64,000 bases of DNA from positions 2,751,054 through 2,815,053 of the forward strand of contig ML664174.1 of the NCBI GenBank assembly GCA_007570785.1, written 5' to 3'. Of this stretch, positions 1 through 10,520 are shown one piece after another (positions within the stretch are counted from its first letter, which is position 1; every line of letters begins with the position of its first letter). Both the position numbers and the translations under genes were made by a program. The stretch comes from Antilocapra americana (taxonomy: Eukaryota > Chordata > Mammalia > Artiodactyla > Antilocapridae). The notes beneath the pieces are model-generated. The model was given only the letters and a program-made list of their open reading frames with translations. It was not told the DNA's origin and searched no databases.

Positions 1-379
1 CTGAGGTGGCTTTACTAGGGGTACGTTTCAAGTGGAAACTGAACAATGGCTGCCAGCGAGCTCTTTCCGATGGCTGGGGGTTCAACCAAGGGTGTAAGCT
101 GAGGGCTTCAGTTCCTTTCCATGTGGGCCTCTCCACGGCTGCTTGGGCTTCCTCACCGCCTGGTGACTGTACTCCCAGAGCACACATCCCAGGACCACAA
201 GGCAGAGGTGCATGCCCTTTCTATGACTTTGCCTTGGCTAATGGGCGCACAGTGTCATGAAGCGTAACTTCAGTCACACTTTGCTGGCTTTCTCTTTTGG
301 GATGGAGTGGTACCAAAGTTCTAGAAGATCATGTGGGACAGAAGATATTATTCCAGACATCTTAAGAAATACAGCCTGG
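1..379. other. Single-copy flank upstream of the L1
   Basis: No gene or recognised repeat. Its last 13 bases, 367-379, are the 5' target-site duplication of the L1. The open frame at 6-260 shows no protein similarity that I recognise. Confidence 0.6.
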
Positions 380-685
380 GGAGGGAACTAAGATGGCAGA
401 GGAATAGGACGGGGAGAACACTCTCTCCCCAATAAATATACCAAAAGAACTTTTGAAGGCCGAGCAAACTCCAAAAAACAGGAACTGAATGCTGGCAGAG
501 GACAACGGACATCTGGAGGGGCGACCCATTGCCGACATGAGGAGTAACAGTGAGGAAACCTAGACCCACCCACCAGAAAACCACACAAGCCTTCCCATCC
601 AGGAAACTTCGACAAACCACACATCCAACCCATCCCACAGAGAGGAATCCCCACAATAAAGGGACAACACAGCAAGATAAACAAG
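380..685 (+). promoter_or_regulatory. L1 5' UTR with YY1-like site
   Basis: About 300 bp between the L1 start and the ORF1 ATG. It holds AAGATGGC at 390-397, placed near the transcription start as in other mammalian L1s, where YY1 helps position initiation. It is short for an L1 5' UTR. Activity is not shown by sequence. Confidence 0.6.
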
Positions 686-1612
686 ATGAAAAGGCAGAGA
701 AATACCCAGCAAGTAAAGGAATAGGATAAATACCCCCTAGACCAAACAAAAGACGAAGAGATAGGAAGTCTACCTGACAAAGAATTCCGAATAATGATAG
801 TGAAAATGATCCAAAACCTGGAAAATAAGTTGGAGTTGCAGCTCAATAACCTGCAGGCAAGGATTGAGAAGATGCAGGTAAGCTTTAACAAGGACTTAGA
901 AGAAATGAAAAAGAGTCAAAATACAATAAATAATGCAATAAATGAGATCAAAAACACCCTGGAGGGAACCAACAGTAGAATAACAGAGATAGAAGACAGG
1001 ATAAGTGAGGTAGAAGACAGAATGGCAGAAATAAATGAAACAGAAAGGAAAAATGAAAAAAGAATTAAAAGAAATGAGGACAATCTTAGAGACCTCTGGG
1101 ACAATATTAAACACACCAATATTCGAATCATAGGAGTCCCAGAAGAAGAAGACAAAAAGAAAGACCATCAGAAAATTCTTGAAGAGATAATTGTAGAAAA
1201 CTTCCCTAAATTGGGGAAACAAATAGCCACTCAGGTCCAAGAAACACAGAGAGTCCCAAATAGAATGAACCTCAAGCGGGACACCCCAAGACACATATTA
1301 ATCAAATTAGCAAATATCAAATACAAAGACCAAATATTAAAAGCAGCAAGGGAGAAGCAAAAAATAACTCACAAGGGGAATCCCATAAGGATAACAGCTG
1401 ATCTCTCAACAGAAACGCTCCAGGCCAGAAGGGAATGGCAAAACATACTTAAAGTCATGGAAGAAAACAATCTACAACCCTGACTACTGTACCCAGCAAG
1501 GATCTCATTCAAATTTGAAGGAGAATTCAAAATTTTCTCAGACAAGCAGAAACTGAGAGAATTCAGCAACACCAAACCAGCCCTCCAACGAATGCTAAAG
1601 GAACTTGCCTAG
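686..1612 (+). pseudogene. L1 ORF1 (RNA-binding chaperone) with two nonsense codons
   Basis: L1 ORF1 encodes a trimeric RNA-binding protein that coats L1 RNA in cytoplasmic particles. The frame starts at ATG 686 (MKRQRNTQQVKE) and reaches TAG at codon 13 (722-724), where a CAG would be a one-base change. It resumes in the same frame with no indel. From about 794 it encodes a long charged coiled coil (repeated Glu, Lys, Asn, Ile), then an RRM-like region (about 1090-1300, including NIRIIGVPEEE) and the C-terminal domain. A TGA at 1481-1483 interrupts the C-terminal domain, where CGA is likely (CpG decay). The same frame then continues to a natural TAG at 1610-1612. Intended length is about 308 residues. 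Re-initiation at ATG 794 could give at most 229 residues, lacking the C-terminal end. Confidence 0.9.
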
Positions 1613-1663
1613 ATAGGAAACACGGATGGGATAGATAATCTGGAACCCAAAACAATAAAATAA

Positions 1664-4600
1664 ATGGCAGCGGGATCATACTTATCAATAATTACCTTAA
1701 ATGTAAACGGGCTGAATGCCCCAACCAAAAGACAAAGATTGGCCGATTGGATACAGAAACAAGACCCCTATATATGTTGTCTACAAGAGACCCACCTCAA
1801 ACCTAGGGACACATATAGACTGAAAGCTAAAGGCTGGAAAAAGATATTCCATGCAAATAAAGACCAAAAGAAAGCAGGAGTGGCAATACTCATATCTGAT
1901 AAAGTAGACTTTAAAATAAAGGCAGTGAAAAGAGATAAAGATGGACATTACATAATGATCAAAGGATCAATCGAGGAAGAAGAAATAACAATTATAAATA
2001 TTTATGCACCTAACATAGGAGCTCCACAATATGTAAGGCAAATGCTAACAAATATGAAAGGGGAAATCAACAACAACACAATAATAGCAGGAGACTTTAA
2101 TACACCACTCACACCAATGGATAGATCAACTAGACAGAAAAGTAACAAGGAAATTCAAACTTTAAATGATACAATAGACCAACTAGACCTAATTGATATC
2201 TATAGGTCATTCCACCCCAAAACAAGGAATTTCACCTTTTTCTCAAGTGCACATGGGACCTTCTCCAGGATAGATCACATCCTGGGCCATAAATCTAACC
2301 TTGATAAATTCAAAAATATTGAAATCATCCCAAGCATCTTTTCTGACCACAATGCAGTGAGATTAGATATCAACTACAGGAGAAAACCTCTCAAAACTTC
2401 CAACATATGGAGGCTCAACAACACACTGCTGAATAACCAACAAATCGCAGAAGAAATTAAAAATGAAATTCAGTTATGCATGGAAACGAATGAAAATGAA
2501 AACACAACAGCTCAAAACCTATGGGACACTGTGAAAGCAATGCTAAGGGGAAAGTTCATAGCAATACAAGCTCACCTCAGGAAACAAGANNNNNNNNNNC
2601 AAGACTAAACCAGGAAGAGATAGATAATATTAATAGACCCATCACAAGCACGGAAATTGAAACCGTAATCAGAAATCTTCCAAAAAACAAAAGCCCAGGA
2701 CCAGATGGCTTCACAGCTGAATTCTACCAAAAATTTAGAGAAGAGCTAACACCTATTCTACTCAAACTCTTCCAGAAAATTGCAGACGAAGGTAAACTTC
2801 CAAACTCATTCTATGAGGCCTCCATCACCCTAATTCCAAAACCTGGCAAAGATGCCACAAAAAAAGAAAACTACAGGCCAATATCACTGATGAACTTAGA
2901 TGCAAAAATCCTCAACAAAATTCTAGCAAATAGAATCCAACAACACATCAAAAAGATCATACATCATGATCAAGTAGGCTTTATCCCAGGGATGCAAGGA
3001 TTCTTCAATATTCGTAAATCGATCAATGTAATACACCACATTAACAAATTGAAGAATAAAAATCACATGATTATCTCAATAGATGCAGAGAAAGCCTTTG
3101 ACAAAATTCAACATCCATTTATGATAAAAACCCTCCAAAAAGTAGGAATAGAAGGAACATACCTCAACATAATAAAAGCTATATATGACAAACCCACAGC
3201 AAACATTATCCTCAATGGTGAAAAGCTGGAAGCATTCCCCCTGAAATCAGGAACAAGACAAGGTGCCCACTCTCACCACTACTATTCAACATAGTTTTGG
3301 AAGTCTTGGCCATAGCAATCAGAGCAGATAAAGAAATCAAAGGAATCCAGATTGGAAAAGAAGAAGTAAAACTCTCTCTGTTTGCAGATGACGTGATCCT
3401 CTATATTGAAAACCCTAAAGACTCTACGAGAAAATTACTAGAGCTAATCAGTGAATATAGCAAAGTTTCAGGATATAAAATCAACACACAGAAATCCCTG
3501 GCATTCCTATACACTAACAGTGAGAAATCAGAAAGAGAAATTAAGGAAACAATTCCATTCACCATCGAAACAAAAAGAATAAAATACTTAGGAGTATTTC
3601 TACCTAAAGAATCAAAAGACTTGTATATAGAAAACTATAAAACACTGATGAAAGAAATCAAAGAGGACACAAACAGATGGAGAAATGTGCCGTGTTCGTG
3701 GATTGGAAGAATCAATATAGTGAAAATGAGTATACTACCCAAAGTAATCTATAGATTCAATGCAATTCCTATCAAGCTACCAGAGGTCTTTTTCAAAGAA
3801 TTAGAACAAATAATTTCTCAATTTGTATGGAAATACAAAAAACCTCGTATAGCCAAAGCAATCTTGAGAAAGAAGAATGGAACTGGAGGAATCAACCTAC
3901 CTGACTTTAGGCTATACTACAAATCCACAGTCATTAAGACAGTATGGTACTGGCACAAAGACAGAAATATAGATCAATGGAACAAAATAGAAAGCCCAGA
4001 GATAAATCCACGCATCTATGGACACCTTATCTTTGACAAAGGAGGCAAGAATATACAATGGAGAAAAGACAACCTCTTTAACAAGTGGTGCTGGGAAAAC
4101 TGGACAGCCACTTGTAAAAGAATGAAACTAGATCACTTTCTAACACCATACACAAAGATAAACTCAAAATGGATCAAAGATCTAAGCATAAGACCAGAAA
4201 CTATAAAACTCCTAGAGGATAACATAGGCAAAACACTCTCTGCCATAACCCAAAGCGGGATACTCCATGACCCACCTCCCAGAATATTGGAAATAAAAAC
4301 ACGAATAAACAAATGGGACCTAATTAAAATTAAAAGCTTTTGCACAACAAAGGAAACTATAAGCAAGGTGAAAAGACAGCCTTCAGAATGGGAGAAAATA
4401 ATAGCCAATGAAGCAACAGACAAACAATTAATCTCAAAAATATACAAACAACTCCTGCAGCTCCATTCTAGAAAAATAAACAACCCAATTAAAAAGTGGG
4501 CCAAAGAACTTAACAGACATTTCTCCAAAGAAGACATAAAAATGGCTAACAAACACATGAAAAGATGCTCAACATCACTCAGTATCAGAGAAATGCAAAT

Positions 4601-5106
4601 CAAAACCACAATGAGGTACCACTTTACACCAGTCAGAATGGCTGCCATCCAAAAGTCTACAGGCAATAAATGCTGGAGAGGATGTGGAGAAAAGGGAACC
4701 CTCTTACACTGTTGGTGGGAATGCAAACTAGTACAGCCACTATGGAAAACAGTGTGGAGGTTCCTTAAAAAGCTGCAAATAGACCTGCCATATGACCCAG
4801 CAATCCCACTGCTGGGCATATACACTGAGGAAACCAGAATTGAAGGAGACACGTGTACCCCAATGTTCATTGCTGCATTGTTTACAATAGCCAAGACATG
4901 GAAGCAACCTAGATGCCCATCAACTGACGAATGGATAAGAAAGCTGTGGTACATATACACAATGGAATATTACTCAGCATTAAAAAAAAAATTCATTTGA
5001 AGCAATTCTACTCAGATGGACGAAACTGGAGCCCATTATCCAGAGTGAAGTAAGCCAGAAGCAAAAACAACAATACAGTATATTAACGCATATATATGGA
5101 ATTTAG
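1664..5106 (+). pseudogene. L1 ORF2 (endonuclease / reverse transcriptase), broken and gapped
   Basis: ORF2p nicks target DNA and reverse-transcribes L1 RNA from the nick. Its ATG is 51 bp after ORF1. An APE-type endonuclease domain (1664 to about 2370) keeps its usual motifs: LNVNGLN, QETH with catalytic Glu, AGDFNTP, and SDHN near its end. The frame is interrupted by 10 Ns at 2590-2599 and resumes in another frame at RLNQEE. The RT domain includes [12 protein letters not shown] and FADD (3381-3392). A base is missing between 3263 and 3264 in the GTRQG-CPLSP motif and shifts the frame. A CX3CX7HX4C cysteine motif lies at 4671-4724. At 4982-4991 ten A's stand where the copy at 56.6 kb has nine, giving an early stop at 4998-5000 instead of the natural TAG at 5104-5106. 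Confidence 0.93.
2590..2599. other. Assembly gap (10 N) inside L1 ORF2
   Basis: Ten Ns join codons of the endonuclease-RT linker (ending AHLRKQ) to RLNQEE near the RT domain. In L1 proteins about 130 residues normally separate these points, so the gap likely stands for about 0.4 kb. The change of frame across the gap is therefore not evidence of a mutation. Confidence 0.85.
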
Positions 5107-5400
5107 AAAGACGGTAACGAGAACCCAACATGTGAGACAGCAAAAGGAACGCAGATGTATAGAATAGACTCGTGGACTTTGTGGATGAGGGTAAGGGTGG
5201 GATGATAGGGGAGAAGGGCATTGAAGCATGTTAATTGTCATGTGTCTAATCAATCGCCAGCCCAGGATTGATGCTCGGGGCTGGTGCAGCGAGATTTCTC
5301 GGGGGGGGGGGGGAGGGGGGAGGGAAGGGGGTTCTGGAGGGGAAGCATATGTAAACCCATGGTGATATCATGACAATGTATGGCAAAAAGAATAAAAAAA
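5107..5400 (+). other. L1 3' UTR with G-rich tract
   Basis: Runs from the ORF2 stop to the first A-rich tail. It contains a G-run block at 5301-5331 (runs of 13, 6, 3, 4 and more G's), as in other L1 3' UTRs, which could form a G-quadruplex. Related ends recur at 56634-57050 and, inverted, at 51879-52376. Confidence 0.85.
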
Positions 5401-5455
5401 AATAAAATAAAAAAAATAAAAATAAACAGACTGTCAACATTTAAAAAAAGAAAAA
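5401..5455 (+). other. L1 tail with short 3' transduction
   Basis: After the first A-rich tail (to about 5420) comes AATAAA at 5421-5426, then CAGACTGTCAACATTT, then a second A-run directly against the 3' target-site duplication. This order fits transcription past the L1's own end and polyadenylation at a flanking AATAAA in the source locus. Confidence 0.65.
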
Positions 5456-5468
5456 AAATACAGCCTGG

Positions 5469-6017
5469 CACACAAAGACAGCCCCAAAGCCTTGTGAGCT
5501 CATGACAGCCATATTGAAGGGGCACTTAAGCATGACTTAAACCAATCACAAGCCTTTAGAAACAACTGGGCAGACGGAGAGACGTTAAGAAAGCTTATTA
5601 CGCCAAACTCAAGTAGACGGAGCAAGGGATTCGGACTGAAAGCATGTTTAAATGCCAGCTTCACCATTACCGTATATAACCTTGGGAAAGTCATGGAACA
5701 TCCCTGAGCCTCAGCTTCCCCATCTGTAAAATGGGAATATTAAATTTTTCTTGTCTGCTTGACCCTAATGATACAATAGGCACACACTGGAGTAAGTGTT
5801 CCCAAAACTACAAAATACTTCACTCTGTACCTTTGGAGGCCAACAACGGTCTAGTGGTCATTTGGATTTTTGTTCTGAAGCAATCGACAGACCATAGAAG
5901 AGGAAGCACTTACTGAGCTGTGGGTGCAGCACCCTGGACTTCACTACCGACTGGGTGATATTAAATAGCCATTTAAGTTTCCAGACTCTCAGTTCTGTCA
6001 TGTGGAGGGATAAGGTT
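5469..6017 (+). other. Single-copy flank with a MIR fragment
   Basis: At about 5640-5740 there is a MIR-like core (CCTTGGGAAAGTCA followed by CCTCAGCTTCCCCATCTGTA), plus strand. Nothing else recognised. Confidence 0.6.
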
Positions 6018-6230
6018 GGGCTTCCCTTGTGGCGCAGATGGTAAAGAATCTGCCTGCAATGCTGGAGACCTGGGTTAGACTCCTGGGTCAGGAAGATCCC
6101 CTGGAGAAGGGAATGGCTACCCACCCCAGTATTCTTGCCTGGAGAAGCCCATGGACAGAGGAGCCTGGCGAGCTACAGTCCAAGAAGTCACAAAGAGTCA
6201 GATATGACTGAGTAACTTTCACTCACTCAC
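6018..6230 (+). mobile_element. Bov-tA SINE
   Basis: tRNA-derived ruminant SINE, from GGGCTTCCCTTGTGGC to the GACTGAGTAACTTTCAC end. Imperfect direct repeats (GGGATAAGGTT / GGGGTAAGGCT) flank it. Confidence 0.95.
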
Positions 6231-6559
6231 TCAGGGGTAAGGCTAATTGCCTTGCTTAACCCTGAGAATTATGGTAAGAACTTAATATAAGTTAACTCAA
6301 GGCTTATGGTAAGGGCTCAGTAGTAAGGGTTATATCACTTGGTAATAATTATATTATTATCTAAGCAGTCTTAATTTTTTATTTTAGGTAAAAATATGTT
6401 TCTGTGAATACAGAAGTGAAATATTTTATTTCAGTGAAAACCTTAGAAAAGCCAGCTAAGCATAAGGAAGAAAATAAAAATCACACATAAAATTTCCCTC
6501 TTAGATTCTCCCTCTGTTATCTCTTTCTAAAAATAAAATTTTCTAGGTTTATATTGTAT

Positions 6560-7190
6560 CTAGCTCCCTTCAAAGAAATAGTTGTCCACTTTTGGGGGTG
6601 GGCAATGATAAGCGATAAAGTAGTAAACAGTAGCAACTTTTCATACCTCCTAGGATTTCCTTTAGACCAATCTCTACGTGTGAAATTTCTGGATCACTTT
6701 CAAAGCTTCAGACTCTACGACACAACTGGCCCTCAGGATACACTGAACCCAATTCTCCACTCTCTGGAGAATTGGCACACTTTTGCCTGTTTCCCTAACC
6801 CTAGCCAGCATTCTTGTTTATCACTGCCAACCTCACTGGGAGAAATGATAGCCCATTTCAGACAATCACTCTTTTTTTAAAAGTGAAATTTCAATGTTTC
6901 TAATACATTTATTGACCATCTGTATTTCTTCTGTTGGGGTACCTACCTTTTTATATCTATTAACAGGAACTCATTAAGTATTAAGGATTCAACATTTTAT
7001 CTGAAATTGGTGCTACACAGTTTTCTCTCCTCCAATTTGTCATTTACATTTAAGGTGCCTCTAGAGGTAGAGCTTTTAAATATTTTATGTTCAAATACAT
7101 CAACTCTTTCTTTGATGGTTTATGCATTTGTTGATGTGCTTGTAATATCGTCAAGACTTTTTGACAAAGAACTTTTATAAGTTTTTGTTG
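6560..7190 (-). mobile_element. Old L1 fragment
   Basis: In plus orientation it shows reverse-complement L1 ORF2/3' end features (CTGGATCA, CCCTAACCCTAGCCAGCA, TTGACCATCTGTATTTCTTC). Very diverged; edges approximate. Confidence 0.55.
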
Positions 7191-7477
7191 AATTCATTAA
7201 CTCATGCACTCAACACATACTTACTGGATGCTTCCTGCATGCCAGGCATTGTTCTAAGCACTGAAGTATTATCTAAAGCATAGGGCTGACCTCAGAAGGA
7301 AAACATCTGTCAGAGAAGGGTTTACGAACTGAAATAAACAAAACCCCCAACACACCCCACTCTGTTCAAAGACCAACTGCACAGAACGTTTTGACTCTGA
7401 GCAGAGATTATAGTGATGCTGCCCAGAACGCCAGCTCCTGGCTCTCAGGACATTTTGGGATGAGTAACATCTATATT

Positions 7478-7678
7478 GGTGTCCCTGGTGGCTCAGCGGT
7501 AAAGAATCCACCTGCAATGCAGGAGACACAGGTTTGATTTCTGGATCTGGAAGATCTCCTGGTGAAGGAAATGGCAATCCACTCCAGTATTCTTGCCTGG
7601 GAAATCCCATGGACAAAGGAGCCCAGCCGGCCACAGTCCATGGACTTGCAAGAGTTGGACATGACTTAGCGAATAAAC
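7478..7678 (+). mobile_element. Bov-tA SINE
   Basis: Full-length copy from GTCCCTGGTGGCTCAG to GACATGACTTAGCG, with imperfect flanking repeats AACATCTAT / AACATTTAT. Confidence 0.94.
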
Positions 7679-8129
7679 AACATTTATGTAAGCAGGATGA
7701 TGCTAGAGAGATAGGTATGTGAACATCTGTGAATGAGAGGGCTTGAAATGACACCAAGGAAAAATTTGTTTCACGTCAAGGAATGTGGATAGAATTTTTC
7801 ATTTCATTAGTGAGTTGTTAAGGCAGATATTATCTATGCCCTAGGACTCTCTTTCAAATCCCTCTGAATCACAGAATCTCAACAAGGAAAGAACTACCCT
7901 TCCTTTGAAGGTTTTTACTGCAAAAGTCCTATAAACAGCATCTCAGGATTACTGCCCATTGGCTGGACCTCATCACTTCAAGAAAAGTCACAGGGTCCTC
8001 AGTTTGCCATCTCAAAACAGAGCAAGACTCAGACTATTTATTTGTTATGCTCTACTTTTTTCTATCTCATAATTTTTTTTGAAGCAAAACATCATAAATC
8101 CTCAGGAAACTCACCCCTAAATCAGTGCC
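7679..8129. other. Single-copy interval
   Basis: No gene, RNA or repeat recognised. Confidence 0.5.
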
Positions 8130-8411
8130 CTGCAGGAGAAGGCAATGGCACCCCACTTCAGTACTCTTGCCTGGAGAATCCCAGGGACAGAGGAGCCTAG
8201 TAGGCTCCAGTCCATGGGGTCGCGAAGAGTCAGACACGACTGAGCGACTTCACTTTCACTTTTCACTTTCATGCACTGGAGAAGGAAATGGCAACCCACT
8301 CCAGTGTTCTTGCTTGGAGAATCTCAGGGATGGAGGAGCCTGGTGGGCTGCCATCTACGGGGTCGCACAGAGTCGGACATGACTGATGTGACTTAGCAGC
8401 AGCAGCAGCAG
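8130..8411 (+). mobile_element. Bov-A2 dimeric SINE with (AGC)n tail
   Basis: Two A-unit monomers in tandem: the first from GCAGGAGAAGGCAATGGC, the second from ACTGGAGAAGGAAATGGC, joined by TTCACTTTCACTTTTCAC. It ends in an (AGC)n tail at 8395-8411. Dimeric Bov-A2 is characteristic of bovids. Confidence 0.95.
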
Positions 8412-9344
8412 GAAATGTGAAGGACTCGAGACCATAGTACTTGGGACATTCTAGCAAAGATGGTACAGGACAGACCTCTCAGTCTGCCTTCGTGGGGGAT
8501 AAACAGGCTTGTCTAGGTACAGACAGAGCGCCAGACCCTACCAGGAAAAGCCCCAAGCAGACAGCAACCCAAGAAGACCTCCCACCTTTATCTACCAGAA
8601 CCAACTCATGCCTGAAATGCCATCTGTATGGCCTCATCAGCTGAATAAATGTCCCCAGGAGACTGGAAGCCACCTGAAGACAGGGATAAGCTCTACTTTT
8701 GCTCATCATAAGACCAGTCCAGCACCGAGCGAATGAGTGGATAGGAATGAAGCTTTCCACTGGTCTGTGAATTCCTGGGAGAGAGGAGCAGCGCCCTATT
8801 CCTGATTTGTGTGTGATCATGAATTTTGCCATGAATAAATTGCTGTTATTTCTATCTCATAATATGTCTTAGAATTAGGGGCCAGCCATTCACTCTTGAG
8901 AGGAGAAAGCCAGCCCGAGGCCATTCAGCATATGCATGAGACACAGGCAAACATTACACAGATGGAACACGGGTGGAAAAGCAAAGGCCCCGTACATGGG
9001 ACTGAGTCCTGCCTATTTTACAGTCTGGTCTATACCAGCCCTGACACTAATGGTCCTGAAAGAATCCTTCCAAAGTTGTCTTTCTCACTTAAAACATGGC
9101 TGAAGGATCTCCTTCTGGAGGCCAGACGTTTGAAGTCAGAGTTCTGGCAGAGTTGGTTCTTTCTAGAGGCTGGGAGGGAAAAATCTGTTCCATGCCTCCC
9201 TGGGGCTTCTGGTGGTTTCTGGCAACCTGCGGTGTTCCTTGGCTTGTAGCTGCATCCCTCCAGCTCACACCTGCGTCTGTCCCCACGCTGGCCTTTCTCA
9301 TAGTCTTCATAAGCGACTCCACTGCATCTGATCTCTGCGCCTTG
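8412..9344. other. Single-copy interval
   Basis: No gene or clear repeat. Overlapping open frames on both strands from 8441 to 9560 have no protein-like features and partly run into a BovB fragment. Confidence 0.5.
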
Positions 9345-9463
9345 CTGCTGCTCAGTCGCTCCATCCTGTCCGACTCTGAGACCCCACGGACTGCTGCACG
9401 CCAGGCTCCTCCGTCCTCCACTGTCTCCCAGAGTTGGCTCAGACTCACATCCACTGAGTCCTT
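9345..9463 (-). mobile_element. BovB LINE 3' fragment
   Basis: Reverse complement of the BovB 3' end: CTGCTCAGTCGCTCC, then CACGCCAGGCTCCTC and CATCCACTGAGTCC. Severely 5'-truncated. Confidence 0.85.
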
Positions 9464-10520
9464 TCACTCCTCTATTATAATATATAATAAAGATATGTAT
9501 CTTTACTTTTATTTACTTGACAAATCAGATACAAAGTTACATATTACAATGACAGTGCCATAAGAATTTCATTCTCACGGCCCACTTAACCCTTGACATG
9601 CCTCTGCGAGGTCCACAGGGAGCGTTATTCTCAAATTTGCAGACGAGGAAACTGGAGCCCCAGCTTTCAAGTACTGCTGTGGCCTCTAAGGTAGGAGGCA
9701 GTGGGAGTTGTAGGCAGGAGACAGGCAACTGGGGTGTACTGTCCACAGAGAATTTAAGAACAGTGAAGAACACCAGTGATGAATACCCTCTCCCCTCGGG
9801 GCCCCGCTGATGTGGGAATAGAACCCAGCCTTGGAGTTTCAGCTCCAGGGCTTTCCCTTTGCCACTGTGGCCCCTCAGAGGTCAGGGCAAGGCGATTTTA
9901 GATGCATCTGGAGGGGCTCATCCCACACATGAAAGCATCTGGAGGGGCTCACCCATCACAGTCAGGAGAAACTATAAATCCTTTCTTAAGTGTGTGTGGA
10001 GGGTCAGCTTGGGGTCAGGAGGCATCATACTGTAACTGGGAATTCTGAATTTTGGTGACAGTACTTCTCCATTCTGGGTGCAAGACATTTCTGTGCAACC
10101 TTCGTTTTGGTTTAAAACACAAAGATTATGTGTTCCATACTTCTTCTGACCAGGTAAGCCTCACCCCATCCCCACTCCACTCCTTGTCTCGCAGGCCATC
10201 CTGCCACGCCTATCTCTGCACTGATCTTCCCTCCATCCAACCAAGTCATCCATCTCTCTAATCCCATCCCTTCCATTCACCCCACACTTTCAAATCATGG
10301 GAATTATTCCCATCAATCCATGTGGCTCTCTGTTTTTGTTCCTGGTTTCACAGGGGGGAAAAAAAAGAAATCTCCAAATCTTAAGACAGAATATCAGCAC
10401 AATAAAATCTACCTGCACTCACATTTTTTTTTTTATATACAAACAGCCTTTGATTCAAAGCAAAAGTTATTAGGGGGTAAACTGGGGTCCTTGCTTGAGG
10501 TCAGCATTTCTTCCCTCCTT
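9464..10520. other. Single-copy interval with possible MIR remnant
   Basis: Around 9630-9660 (TTGCAGACGAGGAAACTGGAG) it resembles an inverted MIR 3' part. Otherwise nothing seen; a T-run lies at 10425-10435. Confidence 0.45.

Larger units (their letters stand above)
380..5455 (+). mobile_element. Full-length L1 retrotransposon (bovine type), disabled
   Basis: An autonomous non-LTR retrotransposon with 5' UTR, ORF1, ORF2, 3' UTR and A-rich tail in the usual order. The start GGAGGGAACTAAGATGGC resembles complete L1 5' ends and carries AAGATGGC, a YY1-like site, at 390-397, so the 5' end seems intact. It is flanked by AAATACAGCCTGG at 367-379 and 5456-5468. The 5' copy may extend to AAG at 364, matching an L1 endonuclease nick at TTCTT/AA. 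ORF1 has two nonsense codons, and ORF2 has a frameshift, an A-run length change and an assembly gap. It lies antisense to RGS6. The complete 5' end and intact duplications suggest a fairly recent insertion, but this copy could not supply its own proteins. Confidence 0.95.

Noticed and set aside
4133..4960. 275-codon minus-strand frame
   Set aside because: It is the antisense shadow of L1 ORF2, with no recognised domain.
8395..8411. Independent (AGC)n microsatellite
   Set aside because: It is the normal tail of the Bov-A2 SINE at 8130-8411.
9030..9563. Overlapping 145- and 155-codon frames on opposite strands
   Set aside because: Both run through a BovB 3' fragment and mirror each other; no protein similarity or splice context.
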